DNA of 64,000 nucleotides, from positions 66,917,274 through 66,981,273 of the forward strand of contig OZ035962.1 in NCBI GenBank assembly GCA_964034945.1, in the 5' to 3' direction. The notes under the pieces were generated by a model. The model saw nothing but the letters and a program-made list of their open reading frames with translations. It did no database searches and had not been told where the DNA came from. The position numbers and the translations under genes were made by a program. The number at the start of each line of letters is the position of its first letter. Within the stretch, counting starts at the first letter, position 1. Source of the DNA: Chrysopilus asiliformis (Eukaryota; Arthropoda; Insecta; Diptera; Rhagionidae). Positions 8,024 through 18,025 of the stretch are shown one piece after another.

Positions 8024-10036
8024 ATGATGCAGACTATAATCATCTTGGCATGCCTAACGGGGATTGGGGCCCAGACTCCTAATGCAGCAGTAACCATTAC
8101 TCCCCTTAATCCCAATGGAATTCTATTCGAGCAAATCGGGACAGCATGGGTTTACACTAAGAGTTGGACCATACTAACTCAGATTACATATCCGAACTGG
8201 ACAAATACTGTCGAATTTTTCCAACAGAGTTCTTCCCTCATGAGCGAGTTATGTGCGCAACGAGAAAAAATATTGACCCAGGGACAGACAACCAAGGCCA
8301 CCGGAATTAAAGACGAGGTATGCGGACAATGGAAAAATGAAATATTACGACTAATCCGAAATGTACAAGAACACCACGAAGAACTAATGATCTTCTCGCA
8401 CCACCGAACAAGGCGATCATTATTTGACTTCGTTGGAACCGCAGCGAAATTCTTGACTGGAGTAATGGATAACGAGGATGCCATGGAAATTTATGACCGC
8501 CTGCAAAATTTAGAAAAAGGAAATGAGAAACGAGACGAAATTATCAAAAAACAAATTACACTGATGAAATCAAATTTTAACAGCCTCAGTGAACCGCTAA
8601 CAAATTTAACCCAACAAAATAATATTATTACCACTAAACTAAATAAAATTCTGAAAAGCTTAAATGAAACGGATAATTCGAATATTAGTCATTTGAACAG
8701 ACTAGATCTACAAGCAGAATCGGTCGAGGCCATCCTCCTCATCCTGACTAAACTCCAAAGGATAGAAACGCAGCAGGGTGAGATTTTCACTATTCTAAAT
8801 TCATTGTCTCAAAGAACTTTACATCCCTTAGTCCTGAAACCTTCCGACCTCCACAAAATAATGTCAGATATACTGCTCAATGTCTCAAAGACCCCAATTT
8901 CTCGTGACTTCGCCACTTTATCAAATCTAATGACGGTAGACAGTATTAAAACGGAAAATAATATCCTGATAAAGATACAAATTCCACTACCCGAAGAAGC
9001 TGAGTTTGGCGTAAATAAAGTATATCTTTATCCAACACCCCTGAATGGTCAAAATTTTTCCCTAATAGATTCGGATATTAATTATATTATTAATAATACA
9101 AAAAACAAACAATTTATGGAATTACGGCAAAACGAATTTGCAGATCTGTGTAAGAAAATACAAAGTTACAACGATCCCCACAACTATCTATGTGAATTCA
9201 AGAAACCAATGATAACTGGGTTTGATTCTTCCCGATGTATGATAAATACCCTAACCACACCTTTCCTCCAAACCCCAACCTGCCCACATAGATTTCTAAA
9301 AAGTAACCCAAATTTTGTGGTAAACCTCGAGCACCAAAACAGTTGGCTATTTTCACTATCGACATCAATGACCTTGCAATGTTTCTGTAACGATACACAT
9401 TCTTCGTTCGATCTTCAATTTTCCGGAATTATTACCCTACTCAAACCATGCAATTTTCAGATATTGAACATGGTATTACCCTACCACTCAAACCAGGTCA
9501 AACCATTTAACACAGTGCAACCCGACCAATACAGATTAACCTTACCAAAATTTGATTTCAAAAAAAGGAATCCATCAAAACTAGATTTACCCGATCCAAT
9601 AAAACCGGTATCCTATAAAGAACTAAATAGACATCTCCGTGAGGGCAGTGTGTCATTAGACGTCCTTTTCAAGGAACTAAACGAATTAGAACAATCACAA
9701 AAACACGATAAACATGACACAAGATTCACTGCAGTCGTTATAGTACTCAGTATAATTTTGGTGGTAGGAATAATTTATATGATATTAAAAATTAGAAAAT
9801 TTTGGAAGAGCCGCAAAGAATTCACGAGAAATTCAAGAAAATTCAAAAGGCGGTTACGAAAACTCACAAGGGACCCAATGCCCGTAAACGGAACATTATC
9901 ATTATCCCTTCCTGAATTGCACCCATCCAAACCTATTCCGAACAAAGAATCCATTTCAATAACATTACCCGAAGTACAAGACGAACCGATATCATGGCGA
10001 AAAGCTCAACTAAATTACCCAACTTTAGATTTTTAA
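8024..10036 (+). CDS. env: Envelope fusion glycoprotein (baculovirus F-like)
   Basis: 670 residues. A hydrophobic signal peptide covers about residues 1-16, from two adjacent ATGs at 8024 and 8027. A furin-type RTRR site at residues 128-131 is followed by a hydrophobic, glycine-containing segment starting SLFDFVG, the layout of the fusion peptide in baculovirus F proteins and errantivirus Envs. A heptad-like helical region rich in Glu, Lys, Leu and Asn follows at about 160-270. Several N-glycosylation sequons and paired cysteines lie in the ectodomain. One membrane anchor is at about 568-590, with a basic tail of about 80 residues. The protein would sit in the cell or virion membrane and drive fusion. 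The frame is intact and is likely translated from a spliced RNA. Family assignment rests on the cleavage site, fusion peptide and anchor. Confidence 0.92.
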   Translation: MMQTIIILACLTGIGAQTPNAAVTITPLNPNGILFEQIGTAWVYTKSWTILTQITYPNWTNTVEFFQQSSSLMSELCAQREKILTQGQTTKATGIKDEVCGQWKNEILRLIRNVQEHHEELMIFSHHRTRRSLFDFVGTAAKFLTGVMDNEDAMEIYDRLQNLEKGNEKRDEIIKKQITLMKSNFNSLSEPLTNLTQQNNIITTKLNKILKSLNETDNSNISHLNRLDLQAESVEAILLILTKLQRIETQQGEIFTILNSLSQRTLHPLVLKPSDLHKIMSDILLNVSKTPISRDFATLSNLMTVDSIKTENNILIKIQIPLPEEAEFGVNKVYLYPTPLNGQNFSLIDSDINYIINNTKNKQFMELRQNEFADLCKKIQSYNDPHNYLCEFKKPMITGFDSSRCMINTLTTPFLQTPTCPHRFLKSNPNFVVNLEHQNSWLFSLSTSMTLQCFCNDTHSSFDLQFSGIITLLKPCNFQILNMVLPYHSNQVKPFNTVQPDQYRLTLPKFDFKKRNPSKLDLPDPIKPVSYKELNRHLREGSVSLDVLFKELNELEQSQKHDKHDTRFTAVVIVLSIILVVGIIYMILKIRKFWKSRKEFTRNSRKFKRRLRKLTRDPMPVNGTLSLSLPELHPSKPIPNKESISITLPEVQDEPISWRKAQLNYPTLDF

Positions 10037-10722
10037 CATCCATCCAAATTTGATACTGTCAATAAAAGGGGATACCTTATCGACTATCTTGGTAAATCAA
10101 ACACAACATATAGAACAATGTAAACTAATATTAAGGAAAAAGAATAGAAAGCAATAAAAAATGTTAGAAAATTGTAATTTAATTGCTTACAAGCATTTAA
10201 TGTCATAAAACAATCATGTGAATTATTTTCACAAATAATTTTTTTTATATACTATACTTTCTCACCAAATCAACACACAGCATTCTAAACACGGTAATTT
10301 AACATACAATATGGAACATGAAATCAATCTATAAGATTCTATAAAAGATAATTTAGTGTAGCTTCAGTTTAATATAATGTTTAATTTCTTATAAATTGTC
10401 ATAAAATCATGTAATTTATTTGCGCTATATTCCCAAAACATTTTTTCTATTATATTTTTACGTAGTTATTGAACGAAAATTTTTTATTTTTGATGTTATA
10501 AATAACCTTTTTGCAAAAATCTAAAACCAAAACTAATCGGTAAATTTTAGTAAAAGATTCTGAAAATCAAAACACTGAAAAATTAAAACAAATACCTAGA
10601 AAAACCAGAAAGATTTAAAAGCTGAAAACACTGAAAATTGACACAAATGGGAAAACACAAAAGTCTGAAACAAAAGAAAACCCATTTCTGTTGATTTCGA
10701 AAAATTACATTTTTCTTTCTTC
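10037..10722 (+). other. env-to-polypurine-tract untranslated region
   Basis: About 690 bases, strongly AT-rich, with no ORF, repeat or RNA structure I can name. It is part of the errantivirus 3' untranslated region. Confidence 0.6.
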
Positions 10723-10735
10723 AGGGGGTAAGGAA
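10723..10735 (+). other. Polypurine tract
   Basis: AGGGGGTAAGGAA directly abuts the 3' LTR. It would prime plus-strand DNA synthesis. One T interrupts the purines. Confidence 0.8.
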
Positions 10736-11996
10736 TGTGATGAATTGCATTTCGACTTTTTCTGATGCAATCCACCACTTAACCCAAAACAACAAGTCCA
10801 AAGTACTAAGCCAAAGTATTGACCCAGCCTTCGAGCAACATAAGCAATTCCTAGTACTGTCATATGCAGCCAGGTCAATGCACTTACCTAACCCCTATAA
10901 AAATCATCAATTTCCTGTCTGTCAATATATCAATATATTTTTCACATGCAATTCTTAAACCATTATGCCAAATTATCAAAACCTCAATTCAACATCGGTC
11001 AATGCACCCGCCACATAATTGCTTAAACACCTGCACATAAATCATAGGCAAAATTGTCCATATATCTTCCATTATGCGAAATCATCAAAATACTTCAATT
11101 CACCTAAATACCGTCGGTCAACGCTCCCGACATATATTCAACATTAAAATCATAAAAATGTCGATCAACAAAATAAACGAAGCACGCGACAAGCGCGCTC
11201 ATATTGCAATACATATGTTTCGATCGTATTTCACAAGAGTGAAATACGCGAATTAGCAACTTTCCTGACAATGCAATTCTTAGTTCCGTCACCCAGAACT
11301 AGGGCAAATAATTCTTGCACCTGTTTTGGCAACGTGACTTAAGATTCCCACCATCACCAACGTGAGCAGGTCAAGAAGCCTATAAAAGAAGGTGTTAAGG
11401 CCTGACTCGGGGAGTTTTTTACGTGTTTCTTTTTGGAGTTTTTTAGTTTTGGAAGAGTTATTAAGAGGTACCTTGGATAGAAGACATCGGTGAGCTAGTT
11501 ATATCGGGAGTGATTTATTTTTGAAAAATTATGTTTTAAAGTCAAGTTAAGAATCTTTAAAAGAGTTTTTGAGTATTTATCTTAAATCTGATTTTTGAAT
11601 GTTGTCCGTTTTTCCAAACATTTGTGTTCAAGTGCAATTCAGTGTTTTCAGAAAACCATAAAACGAGGTGAAACTTTAAAACTTAGGAATTTAGTATTCA
11701 GACTAATAATAAATACATATATATTGTGAATCTATAAGTGATTAAAATTTGTGAAACAAATTAAGATCCAGAAGGTTTAAGATTTGTAATTCAACCTAAG
11801 TTCTAAAAATTTCCTAATACAAAAAATTGTGAACAAATTAAATTATAAAACTTTGTGTAATCAGTCGAGCTAGAAGTCTATTTATGAAATAAAATTCTTT
11901 AACGGAAATTTTGTGACTATTGTTTTATTGTTTTGGGGCGAAAGTTTTCAAAAGGGATTGACAAGTCGCATCGAGGTGAAATCACGTTATGTTACA
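10736..11996 (+). repeat. 3' LTR of the errantivirus
   Basis: Same 1,261 bp as 159-1419, offset by 10,577. The TATA box is at 11381-11387 and the poly(A) signal at 11888-11893. It is followed by the target duplication CCAG. Confidence 0.96.
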
Positions 11997-12378
11997 CCAG
12001 AATCGGATTCAGCCTATCCCAAAAACTCCCTTATGATATATTCTTGCGGAAATTTTGAAAGAAAGGATAATCACGCTATCTTTACAGAACCTTCTGTTAT
12101 CCTTACAGATTTCTTAATGCCAGAGTCGAATTCAGCGACCCCAAAAACCCCCAGATGAGATTTTTTCCGGAAAATTTGCGAAAAAGCATAATCACGTTAT
12201 CCTTACAAGACTCTTTTCTAACAAGGACGATGTAGTGAAAATATTGTAATTGTTATCGGACTTACGTATGTGTGCAAAATTTCAAGCCAATCGAGTGAGT
12301 GGTAGAGGGTCAAAATTGAATTGGAAGATTTGACCCTGATAGACGGACAGACACGAAAGCAAGCTAAATAAAAGGTTG
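11997..12378 (+). repeat. Dispersed repeat R1, copy A, right part
   Basis: Continues the repeat broken at 158. It shows the R1 pattern of alternating phrases (CGGATTCAGC, CCCAAAAAC, ATCACG.TATCCTTACA, TGTGCAAAATTTCAAG, GACCCTGA) also read at 16462-16860 in reverse and 60375-60690. It ends near GCTAAATAAAAG. An 81-codon ORF running out of the LTR into it is accidental. Confidence 0.75.
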
Positions 12379-12456
12379 TAATAATTTTGTTATTGATATT
12401 CTGTTAACGGATTCTAATAGATAATTTTGAGCTGCAAAGCATTGCCGAACAATATA

Positions 12457-12997
12457 TCGGGTCTTTCAATAAGGACATAACATTTTTGTATTTAAATAAA
12501 ATACAGAATAATTGAGATATCGGGCTGAAATTTATTCCAGGTGTAGTGGACATGTTACATTTAAGTATGAAATTCGATGTCGTTCATATGGCCACCGCGA
12601 GCACGTTTGCTGATTGATTCTTTGGAGCCAATTTTCCACCACTCTTCCACACATATCGGCCGGAACGTTGGCAATTTCGCGTTCGATATTGTTCCTGAGC
12701 TCCTCTAACGTTGTTGGCTTGTTGGCATAAACCAACGACTTAACATAACCCCATAAAAAGAAATCCAACGGCGTTAAATCGCATGAGCGAGGTGGCCATT
12801 CGACCGAACCATTACCGAACTTCTCCTTCAATAGACCAATTGTTTGACCAGCTGTGTGGCATTGCTCGTTCGTGAACTTCACCATCATAAAAATGTAAAC
12901 CTTGACTGACGTTTTAGCATTGCCAGATCATAAAAAAAGTTTTAGGGCGCGTTTTTATTAAAATACAAAATTGTTATGTCCTTATTGAAAGACCCTT
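12457..12997 (-). mobile_element. Mariner-type deletion derivative, copy 1
   Basis: 541 bp with inverted repeats around GGGTCTTTCAATAAGGACAT, flanked by TA on both sides (12455-12456 and 12998-12999), as expected for Tc1/mariner. It encodes a shortened transposase on the minus strand. The second copy at 44347-44886 shares both ends. Confidence 0.88.
12532..12888 (-). pseudogene. Internally deleted mariner-family transposase
   Basis: 118 codons starting MVKFTNEQ, the usual N-terminus of this transposase group. It then jumps directly to the C-terminal catalytic region (WPPRSCDLTPLDFFLWGY), followed by the C-terminal tail (VVENWLQRIN). Compared with the usual length of about 345 residues, roughly two thirds are missing: most of the helix-turn-helix region and the first two catalytic acidic residues. 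The protein cannot be a working transposase. The deletion is in frame, so the ORF has stayed open. It may still be transcribed, but nothing shows that. Confidence 0.85.
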
Positions 12998-13614
12998 TAT
13001 GTATATGTCTTCCACTCGATGTATACCATCACATATTTTGGGCAGTTTTTGATTTCAAGGTCACGCCATGGGACTGGAATAGGAACATATTTTTTTGATT
13101 TTTTTAATAATATTGAGGCTTAAAAAACCAAAATTTCAATTTTGTGTGGTAATTTCGGAATTAGAAATTAGCTTTTTGCGAATATCTTGTTTCTAGTGAA
13201 TATTATGAGGAAAAATGTAACTACATATTTTATAGTAAATTAAATTTCTTACAATTTCTTCTTAGACTTTTTTTTTTGGTAAGTCGAGATATTTAGGAGT
13301 TGTAATGCAATTAAGTCGAAGAAAGGACATTTCCATTATTCTTTTAGTTCTTTCGGTGGAAAATATTTATGACAATATTTTGAAATGATAGTGGAACTCA
13401 TTAACCTTTAAAATAAGCTAAAAACCACTCTTCTACGATGATAACTGAAATTTAGTGAATTTTTGAATGATAAATCCTTTAAGGATCAATCACTAAAAAA
13501 TTTGATAACGTAGACATATGGATTGTTCGGCAATGTTCTTTAGCTCAAAATTATCTATCAGAATCCATTAACAGAATATCAATAACATACGATTTTTTCA
13601 AAATTGTTGTACAG

Positions 13615-13690
13615 TGTAATTTATCGTGAGATTAAATTTTAATCTTTTTTCGGTGTGGAACTGTATACATACAATACCAAAAAGAAAAAG
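13615..13690 (+). repeat. Partial copy of the 15541-16063 element end
   Basis: Matches the reverse complement of about 15575-15652 (GAGATTAAATTTTAATCTTTT, CGGTGTGGAA, CAATACCAAAAAGA). It could be a stray end fragment or the other terminus of a 2-kb inverted-repeat unit spanning 13615-15652. Confidence 0.55.
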
Positions 13691-13742
13691 GCCAAAAATT
13701 TAGGCCAAAAATTTAGGCCAAAAATTTAGGCCAAAAATTTAT
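13691..13742 (+). repeat. 13-bp tandem repeat, four units
   Basis: GCCAAAAATTTAG repeated four times without a gap; the last base of the fourth unit differs. Confidence 0.9.
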
Positions 13743-13919
13743 TTTGGGCACAATCGGACACAAAAATGAAATACACCAGGGTGTTAAGGAGTCTCCACAC
13801 GTTCAATGTTACTTGACAATTTTACTTGAATGACTCATGTTTCAAGTAACATTGATCGTTTGGATGCTCTTCAATGTTACTTGTCAATGTGGCATTTGCT
13901 CTTTGTTATTCGAGGAAAC

Positions 13920-14190
13920 ATGTCAGATCTTCGGCAATGTTCGCGGGAATTCCTCAGTGAGTTCATTGACATTTACTGGAAGAATGAGTGTCGGTGGAAA
14001 GTAAAATCTATGCGTTATATTAATAAAGATTTGAAACTGAAAGCGTATGAAAAACTACTAGATAAAATGAGAGAAGTGGATCCACATGCCACGGTTAATA
14101 CCGTGAAAAAAATATAAATATTTTGCGAATAAATTTTAGAGCCGAATTAAAAAAGATAGAAAAAGTCTAAAAAATCGGGATCAGGACAGG
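13920..14190 (+). pseudogene. MADF-domain fragment, frameshifted
   Basis: From ATG 13920 the frame reads a MADF (Adf-1-type Myb/SANT-like) pattern: FLSEFIDIYW, W/K-rich VKS.RY, KAYEKLL, then ATVNTVKKI, closing at 14117. The expected continuation (INILR, FRAELKKIEKV) appears in another frame at 14112-14160, so a slippage in the A-run near 14105-14113 broke it. MADF proteins occur both as host regulators and as the accessory DNA-binding protein of PIF/Harbinger transposons. The transposon-rich surroundings and lack of introns favour the second. No matching terminal repeats were found. Confidence 0.6.
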
Positions 14191-14202
14191 ACGAAGTTTT
14201 CA

Positions 14203-14655
14203 CAATTTTCTCGAAAAGGGTTAGTCGTATTGAAAAACTCATTAAGGTAAAAGGGGTTAAGAATATGATTTTACATAACTTATCATTAAAATCTAGTTGG
14301 ACCATCCTACCCCCTTCCCCATACAAATTGAGTAACTTTTTTTTCTAGTTTCTCGAAAACGGGCATAGTATCGAAAAAATTATGTAGATGAAATCTGTTT
14401 AGAATATGAATGATTTTACATAACCGTTCTAAACTTCAAAATCCAATCGGACCAATCGTTCCTTTCTCTCCTATACAAATGGGTTTTTTTTCATAACAAT
14501 GTGGTCTGCCCTCATATAGAATATTTGACGATTGGCTCCTGAAATTTGTAGCTATTTTATGTTTTTTTCATAAAAATTTTGTCTGCCCTTATATAGAGTA
14601 TTTGACGATTGCCCCCTCTGGCAATTGTAGCTTTTATTATGTTTTTCACACAGTT
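14203..14655 (+). repeat. Degenerate tandem repeats
   Basis: Two related units of about 135 bp (14203-14340, 14343-14480; shared TCTCGAAAA, GATTTTACATAAC, TCCTATACAAAT-like phrases) are followed by two of about 78 bp (14500-14572, 14579-14650; shared GTCTGCCCT.ATATAGA and TATTTGACGATTG). Similar phrases recur near 58340-58640. Non-coding. Confidence 0.6.
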
Positions 14656-15540
14656 TTTTCAATTTTTGTTTTACATTTCTTGAGATATTTTGCATATAAA
14701 CAAAAATTTCTACAAAGTCGAATTTAATACTTTGGAGACAACAAAGAGGTTTATAGCAATTGTTTGGGTAGAACTAAAAATGAATTCTGTCTTATTCTAA
14801 TGTTTGGCGCGTATTAAATTGGTCTTTTATTCTATTGCTTGCCTTTTTGCAATGTTATATGCTTGTGCCATGTTACAGTTCCCCCGGGGATTATCATGAC
14901 TTTATTGAAAAATACGACATTGGCACACTTAATATACACTGTTAGCACATCTGTGACACATGTCCTTGGGGATGTCAAGCACATTCCGTTAAACACATTA
15001 TCGAAGAAAGTTTGATTTGGAATACAAGGGAAACGCAATGACGAGAGAAGTGATATGCAGAAAGGCTGGATTCACAATTCCTATAAAAGACCGCCTAGAG
15101 AAGCCATATCGTAAGTAGCAGAATACATATACAGAGATGAATGTGTAGGAGGCTCGAGATGTATGATTACTGAAGATTTCAACATCAAGGAAAATCAGAA
15201 ATATGAGATGATGTCAAGTGCCTACATAACGATATGAATGATTGCTGAGATTATAACGATGCTGAATGGCATATGAAACACTTACTAATTGTAATTATAG
15301 CGTACTCCAAATTCTGTGTTCGTTTCAATAGTTAGTAAGGATGTCTGAAGCAAAGCATCCCGAGACGACTTGTATGGAGCCGAATGAATGGAAATGAAAT
15401 TCATGCAAAATTACATTAAATGTGTATTTTGACGTTTCCGGTTCTGTTATTGATTTCGAAATGCTTTTATAATATTTACTGCATTTTGTACAAGAAAATA
15501 TGATACACAAGGGTAGAATGTTAGTATGTCAAAAAAAAGT
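14656..15540. other. No recognisable feature
   Basis: AT-rich. Short ORFs (minus, near 14832-15038 and 15325-15510) show no domain, splice pattern or repeat relation I can use. Confidence 0.5.
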
Positions 15541-16063
15541 ACACGGTAAAAATTTTTGGGTTAAATATTATTCTTTTTGGTATTGTATACAATTCCACAC
15601 CGATAAAAGATTAAAATTTAATCTCGCGAAAGATTATTATTTTTTAATTTTTTTTTAAATTAAAACGTAATTCAAAAAAGTTATTGATTTTAATACTTTT
15701 TGTTATTAAAATTTAATGCAACCGCAATGTATTTTTGTATTACAATGTAATGCAAATGCGCTATTTTAATTGTAATGGAAGGTGAAATTTAAAAAATATT
15801 GAAAAATTATACAAATTTTATTAAAAAATATCGAATTCCAGCACTGGGATTAAAAGTTAATACAAAAAGCATTAAAAATATACCCATTTAATGCTGTTGA
15901 CATTAAATTAAATACTTTTTTTTATTAGTATTGAAAAATAATACAAGTTTGATTAAAAATGTAGTTAATCATTTGATAGGATTAAAATTTAATAGAAAAA
16001 GTATTAAAAAATGTTGAATTCCAGAAATTGGATTAAAAGTTAGTCGAATAATTTTAACCGTGT
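15541..16063. mobile_element. AT-rich inverted-repeat element (MITE-like)
   Basis: The ends ACACGGTAAAAATTTTT and AATTTTAACCGTGT are inverted copies. The interior is made of degenerate ATTAAAA/TTTAAT words. No coding sequence; autonomous family unknown. Confidence 0.55.
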
Positions 16064-16088
16064 GCATATTGCGAAGGCAATATAAAAA

Positions 16089-16325
16089 GGGATGGGAGAC
16101 GTTATCGTAACGTAACGAAATGACGAAAAAAAAACGCAATATAACGTTATTCCGTTACAATAACGAAAAACGTAATGAACACCGAAAAAAAAAATTATTT
16201 CGTTTTAACGTAACGAAGTGAATTTTTTTATTGTTACAAAACGAAATAACGTAACGCAATAAAATTTGAATTTCGTTATATAACGAAATGTATCATGTGA
16301 CGATTTTTTTTCCGTTTGCCATCCC
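16089..16325. mobile_element. Short inverted-repeat element rich in CGTTAC/GTAACG words
   Basis: GGGATGG at the left and CCATCCC at the right bound 237 bp packed with degenerate AACGTAACG/CGTTACGTT words on both strands, so it can fold on itself. No ORF. Confidence 0.55.
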
Positions 16326-16461
16326 CGATATAGAGAAACTTTAATTCTTTGCAGAAAATAGTATCTTTTCTAGAATTAAATTTTCCATTTTGGTTCTATT
16401 GCTAAACTAGTTTGCCTGTCTGAGCCAAAAGTTTTATTTTGTTAAAAAGCCAATTTTTTAA

Positions 16462-17050
16462 AAGCTTTTATTTAGCTTGTTTGTTTGTTAGTCAGGGTCA
16501 AATCTTGCAATATAATTTTGACCTGCTTCCATTCATCCGATTGACTTGAAATTTTGCACACTTATATAAGTCCGATGACAATACAATATTTTCTCTACTT
16601 CGTCCTTGTAAGGATAAGGGAAGGTCCTGTGAGGATAACGTGATTGTCCTTTTCTCCAAATTTTCCGGAAAAAAAATCTATTCGGGGTGTTTTTGGGGTC
16701 GCTGAATCCGAATCTATCATTAAAAAGTCTGTAAGGATAACGGAAGATCCTGTACGGATAACGTGAAAATCCTTTCCTCAAAATGTCCGAAAAAACCTAA
16801 TCTAAACCTATTCCGATTCTCGCATTAAGAAGTCTGTAAAGGTATCTAAAAAGCAACAATATATATGAGGCGTTAAAAGCTAGAGTGGACCAACCCACAT
16901 GTCGAAATCGTGAATTTTTTTGTGTACAAAAGTGGAAAAGCTTCAAAAACTCGATTATGTGGCTTGGTCCACTCTAGCTTTTAACGCCTCATATTCGAAG
17001 ACTAAAAAGTATAAACAGGCGTGGTGAAAGACAGACGTCATTTTGGATTT
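16462..17050 (-). repeat. Dispersed repeat R1, copy B
   Basis: Reverse-complement copy of 61-158 joined to 11997-12378, without the errantivirus. It is broken once by the hairpin element at 16865-16992. An apparent 82-codon ORF on its minus strand is repeat sequence. Confidence 0.75.
16865..16992. mobile_element. 128-bp hairpin MITE inside R1
   Basis: The perfect inverted ends of about 29 bp begin ATGAGGCGTTAAAAGCTAG. It sits between R1 sequence on both sides, next to ATAT-rich flanks that make the target duplication ambiguous. Confidence 0.8.
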
Positions 17051-17304
17051 TTAGTCAAACTAATCAAGTACAATATGATGCTATATAAAACAATAAAATA
17101 AAAATATAAAATAAATTTTTAAAAAAGATTTTATATGGAAAAAATGAACTAAAAAGGAATTTTTTTTTTTTGGGTGCTACGTATTAGAAATAAAAGCGAG
17201 ATAAAGCATTAAAAATAAAAAAAATATTCATCACGCTTGTATTTCTGATAAAGTTATTTTTTTAAAATTTTTTTTAGAGTTCTGAAACGGAGAATAGCCA
17301 GATA

Positions 17305-18025
17305 GGAGGGAAAATTTTCAGTAGATTCAAGGAAAAAGCATTTGAATCAAATAAAAAAAAATCGTTAAATTTGCACCAACGGTTTTTGTATTTGATTTAA
17401 ATGAAAAGTACATAAACCAAATGATTGTTGTTTTTTGATAGAGAAAGAAGCGACGCAAGAACAAAGTAACCTTTTTACTTGTTTATTATCGCTTCCTTTA
17501 TTATTAGTGTATGTTGATGGGACCTATCTATATGTTTATCTGTAGTAATGTTTAATATTCATTTTATAATATTTTATTTATATTTAAAATATACAAGTAA
17601 CATATAATTACGGAAATTACGGATGATTTTTAGATCAAAAACTTCAAACAAATGAATTCTCTTGATGGATATGATAGTCATGCCTCGAAAAAACATACTT
17701 TCTCGTAATATTTGGCAAAAGAATGATTTTTGAAAAAAATCTGAAAAAATTGGCTTAAAAAACTGATTTATAGAATAAGATATAATCCTTTAACATATTT
17801 TTTTTTATATTAGCATGATTATCAGGAAAACCATGTTGCCATCTTTGATATTCTGCTTGTATAAAACAAGGAAAATTGCCTGCATTTAAAATGAATGATT
17901 TGGTATTTGTTTTTACTACTTTGTCTTTTAATTCAAATAAAAAATATTTGATTCTGGAGTATCAATGAGAATTAGTCAAATCAAATGACGGTTCTTGATT
18001 CCACTACATGCCCGATTTCCCTCAG
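17305..18025. mobile_element. Possible inverted-repeat element
   Basis: GAGGGAAA...GTAGATTCAAGG at the left resembles the reverse complement of CTTGATTCCACTACATGCCC...TTTCCCTC at the right, and ATTTGAATCAAAT-like words repeat inside. The match is imperfect. No coding sequence. Confidence 0.35.

Larger units (their letters stand above)
159..11996 (+). mobile_element. Complete errantivirus (Ty3/gypsy-class endogenous retrovirus)
   Basis: An 11,838-bp element ordered LTR, primer site, gag, pol, env, polypurine tract, LTR. Both LTRs run TGTGATG...TTACA (TG..CA ends) and are 1,261 bp; I found no difference between them. The flanking CCAG at 155-158 and 11997-12000 is a 4-bp target duplication, matching the 4-6 bp staggered cut of Ty3/gypsy integrases. 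All three reading frames are open with key motifs present, so the copy looks recent and possibly competent. The tRNA-Ser-type primer site and an F-like env place it with the insect errantiviruses that include 17.6, 297 and ZAM. That placement is inferred from architecture, not from a tree. Confidence 0.96.
12389..13586. mobile_element. Element with ~65-bp terminal inverted repeats, split by a mariner derivative
   Basis: The left arm at 12389-12455 (GTTATTGATATTCTGTTAA...) matches the reverse complement of 13522-13586 with few changes. The arms also share GATAATTTTGAGCT and ATTGCCGAACAAT. A mariner-type insertion begins immediately inside the left arm. The remaining interior, 12998-13521, is AT-rich with no coding sequence I recognise. 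Family unknown. Confidence 0.65.

Noticed and set aside
12532..12888. A functional short host gene derived from mariner
   Set aside because: It sits between intact mariner ends and the sister copy is broken; nothing shows constraint on the shortened protein.
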